From Nematostella vectensis (taxonomy: Eukaryota > Cnidaria > Anthozoa > Actiniaria > Edwardsiidae), in the NCBI RefSeq assembly GCF_932526225.1, contig NC_064037.1:4608703-4672702 (forward strand): DNA of 64,000 nt, read 5' to 3'. Position numbers and translations under genes: made by a program. This document shows, one piece after another, positions 1 through 10,139 of this stretch. Position 1 is the stretch's first letter, and each line of letters begins with the position of its first letter. The notes under the pieces are model-generated. The model was not told the origin of the DNA. It did no database searches and was given only the letters and a program-made list of their open reading frames with translations.

Positions 1-299
1 CCTCCACTTTTTCTTTTCGATTGTTGGTCCGCTTCCGTCGAGACTCGCCATAGACGCGGCCTTTTGTTTCCTTTTTTCCTTCTTAATTTTTCTCGTCTCA
101 GTCGTTGCTCCAGCACCGTCTAGACTGCCCATTGAAGCAGCCTTTTCTTTCTTTTTGTCCTTTTTATGTTTCTTTTCATCTTTGCTGCTTTTCTTGGCCT
201 TGTGTTTTTCCTCGTCCTCCTTTCCCTCGTGTTTGCTGCTTTTTCCTTTTAAAAATTTCAACATCTTGGTGACTTGGTGACGATCTTCTAGCACTTCTA
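1..299 (-). CDS. Partial lysine-rich protein, exon cut by left window edge
   Basis: An open minus-strand frame runs from 299 through the left edge. A polypyrimidine tract and CAG at 300-302 look like a splice acceptor. The frame stays open upstream of the first ATG (264), so this may be an internal coding exon rather than the first. The protein is very rich in Lys, Glu and Ser. It contains two copies of a short motif, K-x-K-A-A-S-M-(G/A)-S-L-D-G, about 30 residues apart. I do not recognise the family. The composition suggests a charged, disordered or coiled segment. The gene continues outside the window on the left, so its function cannot be judged here. Confidence 0.5.
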
Positions 300-3200
300 C
301 TGATAAAGAGAAAACTATTTTAATTCGATATCCTCATTTTGCAAAAATTAACAAGATAAAACTCATAGGGGATTATCTGAGCGGCTCTAAGACAAGCGAC
401 GAAAGGGGAAGGGGATTATCTGAGCAAACTTGTTGGGTAGGCAGTAGGTCAGTTATTGTCCTTACAAGATCGACAACACTTAAAGAGATTTAGTCATCCG
501 CTTTATATTTTGTCCAAATGTTTGTTTACAGCGTTAATAATGTTGTAAAAATACAGACGTTTCGAGGCTACTGCCTCTTCATCAGTGTCTAAAAACAACT
601 CTACTTAAATTTTAGTCAGCCGCCCTTGTTGTTGTTTTCACTCATTATCGGAAGACACATAGTGTGATGAGATCTCCAAACAAACATTTACACTTCATTT
701 ATCAAATTCAGACCAATATCGCAATAGCTCGTCAAATTGGCCAGTTGAATTAACTGTTTAACACTTAGTTTTTGGCTAGCGTAACAGAAAGAGGTTGCAC
801 TTGAAAAACCGCCACTCGGACTACTACATTCGTTGAGAACAAAGAATCCACTCGTTTATGTCGAAAAAACAAACAGATTAATTAATTTTTTTTTGGTTTA
901 AACAATTTTAAGTTCATATCGTCCATCATCCGGTAGAATTAACCAATGAGGATTTAGTATAAAAAGGGTGTTTTTCACTAAAGCTGCTTATTGTGTCTAT
1001 TTTAGCATATTTCCGTATATTTTACTGTAGTATAAATTGCATTCTTTAAATACATTGCATTCTTTTAATAGTTAATCTTAAACCCCTGCGAACTTAATGT
1101 TAAAATTGTGTTGTTATAGATTTGTCTTTTCAAGAGTTGTTTTGTTTGTCGTTTCGCATCGATAAACAAACCTGTCCAACCCTATCCAATTGATATAAAT
1201 TATCTTTAACGCGTGCTCGTAATTCATAACAACCCCTCCCGGTAATTGCCAGTTGCATCCAGAGTTTTCTGATTTTTCTCGACAATTATGTAAAATATCG
1301 TAGAATCACCCGCTGTTGTTAGCATTATACACATACTTCTAGAGAATTCAGCCACGCAAGCATACGATCAGTCATTGGACAATCTAGCGCCAAGCATTCA
1401 TGCAAGGAAATAGTCGGAATATTAGCTTAACTAACTAGCTTGAAATGCTGAAAAAGCGTTTTATTTATTTATGGTGTCTGTGAAAGACTGACAAAGCCTA
1501 CTGCAACAATGATAAAAATGATTTTCATATTTAAAAATATCTGTTTTTAGAATCGTGACCCAAAAGGGGTGTCCAGTGTGTTATAAGAGCGCCGATAAAT
1601 GATGAATAATAGTTAGCTCATCAAAATACTTAAGCTCTTTGCATAAAGACCTGGTTTATACACTCTTGCACATTTTCAAAGGCGATTAAAATCTCAATAA
1701 GTGAACTGGTATCACGCAATGTGATAATACCAACAACATATGTTAGCCCACGAGATAATGAATATTTATTGTTTTGATACTAGGTCATTAATCGAGATTC
1801 TCGAAACTGCGCAATCACAGCTTTCTCAAAAGGCATTTTGCGATGACTATTTTGCAATCACCACAAAGGTGGAAAAATATGGTTGTAGCCTCACAAGGAC
1901 CAACGTTATAATCAAAAGAACGAAAATGTAAAACAAAAAGGTCGTTATGTTTCCATATGGTTGTGTAATAAAAAGGACTTTTACTATAGCCTATACTAAC
2001 GGTGACCAGTTCACGCGAGAACAACGCACCTCACAGAAGACGATGCCACGAGCCCAAGATTCCAACGGTTTTCAAAAAGGCCTCGGAACAATCCACTGCG
2101 TTCGCTAAGAATCAAAGTTTGACCGCGCACCGTGATGCCGTAACTCGACCCTACAGGACTAAAGGCACCTCACTAGACGGATAAATGAAAACACAGGCGT
2201 CTGGACCATTGCTGTCACTGCTATTTTATTAATAAGATGGGTGCAGCGACGTGTGCAGGTCAAACAGTGCATGGAACTCCACTCTGATTGGCTAGTTTTG
2301 ATATGCTCCAATTATTAACTTTGGTTTTACTTGAGTTGATGTATGAAAGGTCATGAGAGCTCGGGTGCTTTTACAAGAGCTTGACAAGTGAAGCTATCAA
2401 ACAAGGGTCTGAAGCCTTCGTTCTTGTCTCCGCTCTATTTTTGTCAGGTTTGGTCAGTTCACTAGTCCTCATCGGGTCTGGTAGGGGGATGGGAGGGAGG
2501 GGGCGGATTGTGGGGTCAATAGAAATAGAAATCGAGCCTACTTTTGTTCGACCCTCTTCAGTTATTATTTTGGTTTTTGTTGTTGTTGTTCTTTGATATT
2601 TGTGATAACATTATCTGCGGTGCTGAAGCTCTTGTGAAAAAAGAAATATTCCAAAAATTAAAAATAGTCATCCAGTAAACCCCTTCCTGTCCGTCCCTGC
2701 CGTTTCCTTGATCAAAGTAATATGCCCGTGTATTTGCTTTATCGTTTTTCTTTTATATATTCTTCCATGTCATTTGCTCCCACTCCCAACCCAAGCGCGA
2801 CAGGTTCTATATTGACAAAACTACCGCCATCATTTAACTAATACCTACAGCTGTGACCGTTGAATATATCCACAATCAATATTTCTATCCGCCTACACTT
2901 TTCCTGTCATTCTTGAGAGGGCGGCCATGGGTCCTGGTTAACCGGCAGGAAGAAACATTTGACACTATGGTGCTATGCGTTTTTTTTAAACACCCGTATC
3001 AAAACTAATAGCTAATCATCATCGCTTTGGTCTCTAGGAAATTGCCGAACTTTAGTCTGGATTTTATAATATTTGTTGTAATTTTAAGACATTCTTAATC
3101 CATAATTTTTGTAGTAATTTTAGCCATACTCTATATAATGACAAGGTTATAAGAAATTATAGCTTATTTCAATCGGCTTTCTTAAAAAAAAAAGAAGGTT

Positions 3201-3345
3201 GTTTTATTCACTAAAAGTAATTTTGGTCAATAATATAGATTAGGATAAGTTTATGTATTTATATGTTTGATTTAATCCCAATGAATTTGCCCTGTGATAC
3301 ATTTGGTTTTTACCATCATTCTACATTATTCATCTTCGAGTGGGA
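300..3345. other. Non-coding stretch, no gene recognised
   Basis: I see no exon with coding character on either strand. Short open frames near 1740-2184 and 2381-2596 have no recognisable motifs and no convincing splice sites. A TATA-like string (TATAAAAAGG) occurs near 957-966 on plus but has no obvious gene just downstream. It could serve a distant 5' exon of the transporter at 3803, which I cannot show. Confidence 0.4.
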
Positions 3346-3453
3346 GGCAGGATTGGCCGAGGGAGGTTGCACAGTCATAGGTATCATATTGAAAGAGCAT
3401 AGTATTTGAAGATTCCTTAATAACCCTGCGCACCCCCCCTGTGTACGCGCCTG
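3346..3453. mobile_element. MITE-like element, 'GCAGTCATAGG' family, copy 1
   Basis: This short non-coding element contains a G-rich run, a core reading CAGTCATAGGTATCATATTG and a C-rich run ending in GTGTACGCGCCTG. The same core and ends recur at 5964-6147 and 44524-44621, and an end fragment lies near 7575-7620. The outer ends of the family are inverted (AGGCGCGTACCCAGG against the right end GTACGCGCCTG), as in a non-autonomous DNA transposon. No transposase is present. Confidence 0.55.
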
Positions 3454-3802
3454 GGAGGCCAAGGCGTTTGCCAAAGCGTAGGAAAAAAAAATTAAAATTG
3501 TCTCGTGTTATGATTTTCAAATAATTTGTTAAAGAAATTATACGATAACTCCTAACAACCTTTTAAACAACGCTTTGTTTTAACGTTTTTTAATTACACA
3601 CGCTTAGGAAATTTTGACTCGTTAATTACCATACTTACGTGGTTGTTATCTTATGTATGATTTCTGGTTAAGAATTGTTAGATCAACTTTTCCGGTAAGA
3701 AAATTCACAGCTGGTGGTTCCGGGGCAACCAATTTAAGCGTGCTCTTCGAACTAAACGAGTGGGAATAGTTTAAAGTGAAGTAGGAGAAAGAACCAGAGA
3801 GT

Positions 3803-5167
3803 ATGCTTTCTCCGTTTTCTAGTCTTCCTTACATAACTTGCCAGGAAAGTGACAACGATGCTGACACGGAATCTGATAATAACCCCGGCGTCACAGATGA
3901 AGAAGGTGACGAAGAAAGCGACGCGGAAAAGGGAGGATGCTCCCTGTGGCATGCATTTTGGAATCTCGTGAACGTCATCGAAGGAACAGGAGTTCTAGGA
4001 TTGCCTTACGCTGTGAGAGAAGGCGGTATCATAGTGGTTCTAGGACTTATTATTTTGGCAGTTATTTCTAACTACACTGGACAAATTCTCATTGGCTGTT
4101 TGTATACAAAAGATCCAAAACAGGACGACGAGGAAGTAAGGCTTGTCAAGAAGAGCAAGGAAAAGGATGAAAGAAAAAGAGTTCGTCTGACTTATGAGGA
4201 CATTGGCGAGGTTTGTTTACCAGGTTTTGGCGGGAAAATAGTGGTAGCGACTCAAGTTCTCGAACTCATGTCGGTATCGACGCTGTACTTGGTGCTGAGT
4301 GGCTCGCTGTTGGTCAACACTTTCCCGCGCGTCCCCATCACGCACCGCGGTTGGATTGCCCTGAGTACGGTTCTTGTGCTTCCGACGGTTTTCCTGAAAA
4401 GCCTCGCTCACGTGGCCTGGCTTAGCTTGGTAAGCACTGTGTCTCTCATGGCAACCGTTGCCGCGGTGATTGTCTATGGCATCAGCGTCCATGACCAATG
4501 GGACATCGACTCCATTGTCAGCTGCAATGTGGATACTGTCCCGGTGGGGCTGGGGATCGTCTTATTTAGCTACGCTGCACACCCACTCCTCCCTGGCATA
4601 GAAAATGCCCTTCGTGATAAATCCAAGTTCCCATTGATCATGAACATTTCCTTCGTCTTTGCCGCCATTAGTAAAGTTCTCTTCGCAGTTACGGCGTACC
4701 TAGCGTTTAGCGACAAAACCAAGGAAGTGATCACTAATAATTTACCCCCTGGGCCTATCCGTACAACTGTTTGCGTATTGTTAGTTTTAAATGTGTTATT
4801 TTCCTACGCGTTCCCGATGTTTACAGTTATCCATTGTGTCACAAATTCAATAGTGTCTCGGTGCTGCGTCCCCGAAAAGGCTAATTTTCGGTTCCCAGTA
4901 ATTCTCCGCGTTGTCCTCGTGCTCTTGACCATGTTAGCCGCTCTTCTTATCCCACACTTCGCTTTACTAATGGCGTTTATAGGAAGCCTAACGGGTGCTT
5001 GTCTTGTTTTTATCTTCCCACCTGTTTTTAATATCATACTCAGGAGAAGCGCAATGTACAAGTTACAGATAGCTGCGGATGTTTTGATTATAATTTTTGG
5101 GGTTTCAACTGGGATTGTAGGTGTTGTGTATTCGGGAAAGGCTTTAGTAAAAGCTTACACAGCGTAG
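3803..5167 (+). CDS. Vesicular inhibitory amino acid transporter-like protein 1 (SLC32 / unc-47 type)
   Basis: A single 454-residue exon of the amino acid/auxin permease superfamily. SLC32 proteins load GABA or glycine into synaptic vesicles by proton exchange. Closest recognisable resemblance is to VGAT/VIAAT: G-T-G-V-L-G-L-P-Y-A at 61-70, a Y-T-G-Q-I-L-I-G-C-L-Y stretch after it, K-E-V-I-T-N-N-L-P at about 305-313 and P-H-F-A-L-L-M-x-F-I-G-S-L-T-G near 384-398. About ten to eleven hydrophobic segments follow an acidic, Ser/Asp/Glu-rich N-terminus (about 15-43), as expected for a cytosolic vesicle-targeting tail. The ATG at 3803 precedes the acidic tail. A polyadenylation signal AATAAA lies at 5178-5183, 11 bases after the stop. 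The gene lacks introns, unlike the neighbouring receptors, so a retrocopy origin is possible. Exact substrate is not readable from sequence. Confidence 0.85.
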   Translation: MLSPFSSLPYITCQESDNDADTESDNNPGVTDEEGDEESDAEKGGCSLWHAFWNLVNVIEGTGVLGLPYAVREGGIIVVLGLIILAVISNYTGQILIGCLYTKDPKQDDEEVRLVKKSKEKDERKRVRLTYEDIGEVCLPGFGGKIVVATQVLELMSVSTLYLVLSGSLLVNTFPRVPITHRGWIALSTVLVLPTVFLKSLAHVAWLSLVSTVSLMATVAAVIVYGISVHDQWDIDSIVSCNVDTVPVGLGIVLFSYAAHPLLPGIENALRDKSKFPLIMNISFVFAAISKVLFAVTAYLAFSDKTKEVITNNLPPGPIRTTVCVLLVLNVLFSYAFPMFTVIHCVTNSIVSRCCVPEKANFRFPVILRVVLVLLTMLAALLIPHFALLMAFIGSLTGACLVFIFPPVFNIILRRSAMYKLQIAADVLIIIFGVSTGIVGVVYSGKALVKAYTA

Positions 5168-5177
5168 GCCCAAGTTG

Positions 5178-5183
5178 AATAAA
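5178..5183 (+). terminator. Polyadenylation signal AATAAA for VIAAT-like 1
   Basis: A canonical AATAAA starts 11 bases after the stop codon of the transporter at 3803-5167. A second AATAAA-like string follows near 5200. Confidence 0.5.
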
Positions 5184-5506
5184 ATAGTGTTAAAAATAAG
5201 AAATAAAACAAGCATGGAAATTTTAGCTAGATAGCGGGGAAAGATGGCACGAGCTATTTGCTCTGTTGTTAGGGTAAAAATTTGCCCTGAAAATCAAGCA
5301 GTTAGTGATATTCAAATTAAGGGGACGGAAATGAGAAAATAACATAGTAATAAAACAATTGTACGTAGTGAAGGGAAATAAATAAAAGATTTGATCCAAG
5401 GACGTAAACTACAGCCTTACATGACGGATCTTGTTGTACATAATCCTCGCTGGCTCAAACTTTGATTTAAAGTTTCTTTCTGGCGGAAAAAAAGCATTCT
5501 AAAGTC

Positions 5507-8209
5507 ATGGTGTTTCAAAACAAATTTCGCTTGTTCGTTGTAATTGTGGTAGGGACATTTGCCGGTGGAGGTTTAGGATTCTATATACGCGATAACATCA
5601 ACCTGGAACAGCGAGTAAGTGTGTGGGTAGGCGTTTGGGGGTATTGACATCTCGGGCTTACCATCCGGTTAGTTCGCTCCTTTATACTTATTGTTGTCAT
5701 CAGAAATCATATCAGTTCATTTCTTATTTGCACCTTTTGGGCGATGAATGCTTGTGAATTTGAGGGGATGAGGAGAGGGGGAAAGAGAAGAGAAAAAAGA
5801 TTGCAATCCAGGCAAGTTGAACGATACCTTTCTCCGATTTCAACTATTCAAAGGCTGTACCCCTAAACAACGGATGGTAAGCCTGTGTTAGGAAACTGTT
5901 CAAACCTCCATTCTATAGGTTGTATTCTCTTAAATGTGCATGTAAAGGAACATGCAAGTTTATACCCAGGATCGGCCGAGGGGGGGGGGGGGGTGCGCAG
6001 TCATATGTATTATATTGAAAAGCATAGGATATGAAGATTCCTTTATAAGAAATGAACCACTTTTGGGCCGCTAAGGAAGGGGGGGGGGGGATGCGCAGTC
6101 ATAGGTATCATATGGAAAAAGTATAGTATTCGAAGATTCCTCAAAGTGCCCCTAGCATCAAATTCCAGTAACTTGTTTTTAATATTTACTTATCCTGAGA
6201 TGAAGAATAGGTAAAGAGTTTTCATATTGTATCAGAAAAAATCTTGAAATGTGACCATTTTTAGGAGATGTTAGCAATTGAAAATTGCTAACAACCCTTC
6301 GTTGTGAAAGAAAAAGACTAGAAAAGGAAAAAGAAAATAAAGAAAACAAAAAAAATTGTAAAACATGCGGTCGAGACTCGAACCACGGATCGAAGCATTC
6401 GAATTCAGGCATGCTACAGACCCGTTGGGCCATCGAGGCAAATGGGAAACTTCAACAAAATAAGTAAGGTATTTATATATCAGTCGTAATTGAAGCATCA
6501 CGTTGAAAATTCATAAAAGGACGGAACTCATTTGAAAAACTAGAGACCTTACAATTTTGACACAGTATTAAGTTCTAAGGGAGTTATCATTAATTACATC
6601 GAGGGGGGAGGGAAGATTTTAACTGAAGACACCTTAAAATTTCAGAGCCCCCCTTTCATTGTAAACATTTTTTTCGATGCCCCCCCTTATAGAACCCCAA
6701 AATTTTCTTTCTTTTTCCCTTAGAGGACCTTTTTTTTGGGGGCCCCCCTTTTGGTGGTTAAAAATTTTTGGAGCCCCCCCCCCCTCAATATCTTTCTTCC
6801 CCTCCTCGGTGTATTTATAATGAACACTCCCTAAATAAGCTTTTTCTCAAATAAGTATAAAAAAATTCTATCCTCAAATTTTTCCTCTATCAATAAAAGT
6901 ATTTGATTCGACGAGGACAAAATAGATTGCCCATTTTTGGAAGGGGGTCATTTTTTATAGCATTGAGCATAGGAGCATAGGAATTACAGTTGAGAATTGG
7001 TAATATAAAACTTATAAGATTTAAAATTTTCAAATTTCATTGTACCCCAACTTGAAGAAATTGATTCGAGGCCTCATAATGATTAAATCCAATTAGAAAG
7101 CGTCCCTGCTTTTGTTAACTCAAAAACCGACAAAAAGTAATGTTTAAAAAAAATTATACCAACAATTTTTTTCGTAAGCACATTTTTCCTTAGTAATAAG
7201 GGAAAATGCTGTAATTAAAAAAACACATAATTTGACACTTATCTCGGAAATATTTTATAATTATACAGATGATCATATTGAATAAGAAAAATAATGATAT
7301 TGTTCTGGTAACATGGTAAAACAAGGCCCTAAAATAATAGAAAATGTGCCCTTCAGGATTCCTGAACCAAACCAAAGTGGAACGCCTGGCGCTTTCGAAA
7401 AGTGGGGCCACTTTTCGCTCAAGAGTGCGATGTTATTTACATTTAAAAGCCAGCAAAACCCCACGAAAACCAGTTGTTTGGCGTGGTTTGTTTTCAAGTC
7501 CTAAACTACTGATATATTGGTATAAACCCGGAAATTAAGAGTTTGATGCTACGGGCACTTTAAAAGAAATGATGATGTGTGCACCCTGCGCACCCCCCCC
7601 CCCCTGTGTATGCGCCTGACAAGTTGAGGATGTCATCTGCTTGGCATGTCTAATATTACCACTTCCCCCCCTCCCCCCCTCATCCCACATGCCTAATCCC
7701 CATCTTGTGATTCATAATTCTTCTTAATTATTTCATGTGCATCAAAGATTCAGGGATAAACCTCCCTCAAATCCTACATGCCTTATCCTGTGATTCATAA
7801 TCATTCTTGATTATTGAATGTTCATCAAAGATTCATGGATCATAGCTATGACCTTTTTGGCAACCCTGGAATGCCCCCTCTGGATACCCCCTTAAAGTAG
7901 AAGTTAATGGGACATTGCCTAGCAAACAAATGTTGGAAGAGCATATTGTCGTCTTTGCACAAAAAATAAGGGTCAAATATCTCTTTTCTAGCAAGGAAAC
8001 TGTTAGGAGTTTTGGCACCCACAAAAAACTTTGGAAGATTTCATTTGGTAAATCTTTTAGATGTCTTTGCTGGATATTAACTAACAATGTGCTGTTTGAA
8101 TTTATTGTTCAACAAACAGGAAGAAAGACTTAAAGAACTTCAAATAAAAGTAGATGAGAAGAAAAACAGCATTAAACAACTGAAAGAAAAGATTGAAAGC
8201 AAAAGATAA
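5507..8209 (+). CDS. Small single-pass membrane protein with coiled-coil tail, two exons
   Basis: Exon 1 is 5507-5614 (36 codons) and ends in a consensus donor (CGA|GTAAGT). Exon 2 is 8120-8209 after an acceptor ending AACAAACAG, and both are phase 0. The joined product has 65 residues: a short basic N-terminus, one hydrophobic segment (about 8-27) with a Gly-rich end (A-G-G-G-L-G-F-Y), then a charged helix rich in Lys and Glu. This layout (one membrane segment, G-x-x-x-G-x-Y region, basic coiled coil) resembles short mitochondrial membrane microproteins such as STMP1, but the similarity is weak and is my inference. It could equally be an unrelated lineage-specific protein. The exon pair is supported by matching phase, good splice sites and a clean stop; transcript data would be decisive. 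Confidence 0.55.
5964..6147. mobile_element. MITE-like element, 'GCAGTCATAGG' family, copy 2 (two units)
   Basis: Two adjacent units each hold a poly-G run followed by TGCGCAGTCATA and the family core with ATTCGAAGATTCCT or a variant. The left end reads TACCCAGGATCGGCCGAGG, as in the copy at 44524-44621. It lies in the intron of the small gene at 5507-8209. Confidence 0.55.
6362..6441 (-). repeat. tRNA-like sequence, probable pseudogene or SINE head
   Basis: The minus strand has an A-box-like TGGCCCAACGGG and, about 45 bases on, a B-box-like GGTTCGAGTCT. A T-rich stretch follows. The D-arm is plausible, but the T-stem and anticodon stem do not pair well, so I do not call a functional tRNA gene. 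Confidence 0.35.
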
Positions 8210-9574
8210 CTATTGTCAAATGTGATGGACTGGACGTACGGACAGGGGTAAATCAAGATTTGAAAACCAAGGTACAAGGACAGGGTCAAGGGTGGATCTT
8301 AACTTTAACAAAGCAGAGTATTGTTATAAAGGCGTGGCTAAGATAAAAGACGTACCAAAAAGGAAGGTGTAAAGGGGTGAAAATACAAGTGTAATGGAAA
8401 TTTCCCTCCAAAAGTGAAACAAATCTCCCCTTATAAATACTTTTGAATCCATCTTTGCCAGACTGTTGATGTTTCAGAAAGCAAGGGCTTGTTACATCAT
8501 CATAGATGCTAATAAGCACATGGAGAAGGGAAAATTGACTGTTAAAAATGGATTCCTTACCGAAAAGCCTATAACTTCAACAAAGCAGACTTTCGTCTTG
8601 AACTAAAAGCATACATTTCTTACCAAAAAATTGCCAAAAAAGACTTTATTATAATTGTCCACACAAGACTAAAACATACAAGCTATAGGCATATGATGTT
8701 ACAATATTACTATTTCCTATTTTTTTATTATGATTCTATAAATAACAGCTACCCGCCTAATGTTTCCAGATTCTACATTGCCAGGGAATTTCTCATGCTG
8801 GAAAATAATTTCCAGTATATCTCGCACCATTGTTCATTTTAATTCCTGTCTACTAATAAAAGCACTTTTGCTAAAAGTAAGATTAAAAGTAAAGATATTC
8901 ATTGTTGTGTGGAACAATATGACTTCAGGTAAATCAAGATATTAAACCCAAGGAATAATGGCAAAAAAATGAATATTATTTATTATTATCGAGTAAAACT
9001 TGCTATCCCCTATTTGAATGGAAGCCTCCGCACCCTTATTCACCCTCGCGCAAACCATGCCTGTTCTGACTTTGCACAATCTAAACTACTTAACACTACA
9101 TCACACAGACTTTGAAGAGATGTTCATGAAGTTTCAACCAAACGCTTCCTTAGCTATTTACATTGAATGTGAAATATATATCAATCTTGGCAGAAAGGCT
9201 TATATGAAGTACATTAGTAATTTCAAATGGTAATTATGAGGACAAAATCCAACTCAGCAAAGAATTAAGGGATTTAGAGGAAACACTTCTCTTTTTTCCA
9301 CAAACCCAGGGCACCATGGTGGATGTAAAAATATTGTTTTTAGTTTCATTGCTGTAGGAATTACTGCAATGATAATTTTTTGTAGATACTTAATACTACA
9401 ATTCAACACAAACAAGCTAGAAGGCAGACAGCCATTAACTTACCTAATACAATGCTTAATTTTATAATTTATCTTAATTGGGAGTTCATATTATTAAAAA
9501 CTGAACATAGACAAAGACATCATTTTTTGGAGTCACATACCTAGAATGTATATTGGATTACATCCTTAACAAAA
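8210..9574. other. Spacer without recognised gene
   Basis: This AT-rich stretch lies between the microprotein gene and the 3' end of receptor A. Open frames at 8286-8519, 8760-8945 and 9018-9233 show no family motif, no conserved splice frame and no repeat structure. Confidence 0.4.
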
Positions 9575-9580
9575 TTTATT
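9575..9580 (-). terminator. Probable polyadenylation signal of receptor A
   Basis: The minus strand reads AATAAA about 235 bases beyond the stop codon of receptor A (9816). It is the nearest canonical signal I see in that direction. Confidence 0.4.
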
Positions 9581-9815
9581 GTAACATAACATTCAACTTG
9601 TTGAGTCCCCCAGGGCTGGTGGCAGGGCTTATTTAAATTGTTAAATTCCTTGATATGAGTCCAACTTTGAGGCACTAAAAGCACATCAGGCCATTTTAAA
9701 GCTCTTGCTTTAAAAAGGCGTTTTTTTTTTTTTGCCATCCAACAAAGTGGGTCCTTATCAACATATTTGAGGTCTTATCCTGTTTGCCTAAATTGATTAT
9801 TGTATCATAGCTAAG

Positions 9816-10139
9816 CTACAGATCGCTCTCGGGAGCCGTTACATAGACGGATGGCCGCCTGACTTCAGGATGAACCCTTCCGATGTTTGGTGAAAAGTCT
9901 GGCCTTGGCGATCTCCTGGTTATACCATCAGGTTCCTGTCTCCTTGTCGTGTTGTTGATCAATTTGCATTCTGAACTGCTGCTTGTGTAGGCTGCTCTGG
10001 ACAAGCCGCCATGGCTATTGCGGGCGCCCGCCTGCGGAGACTTGGAAAGAAGTCCAAAGACTGCACTTTCAGTTAGATCTTGGAATTCCAGGAATGGAAT
10101 TGGATACAGGGAAGGAGTGGAACTCGCTTCAGACAAAGT
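9816..10139 (-). CDS. Receptor A: cytoplasmic C-tail exon with PDZ ligand
   Basis: The exon encodes about 107 residues of polar, Ser/Pro/Arg-rich tail. It shares K-L-I-N-N and R-R-Q-E-P-D-G with receptor B and ends V-Y-V-T-A-P-E-S-D-L before TAG. The last residues fit a class I PDZ ligand (S/T-x-hydrophobic) and resemble the E-S-D-V end of vertebrate GluN2 subunits. The acceptor assigned near 10140 is weak but keeps phase 0. Confidence 0.75.
   Translation of the reverse strand, partial: TLSEASSTPSLYPIPFLEFQDLTESAVFGLLSKSPQAGARNSHGGLSRAAYTSSSSECKLINNTTRRQEPDGITRRSPRPDFSPNIGRVHPEVRRPSVYVTAPESDL

Noticed and set aside
6362-6441. Functional tRNA gene on the minus strand
   Set aside because: A- and B-box-like words exist, but the T-stem and anticodon stem do not pair. 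Listed only as tRNA-like.
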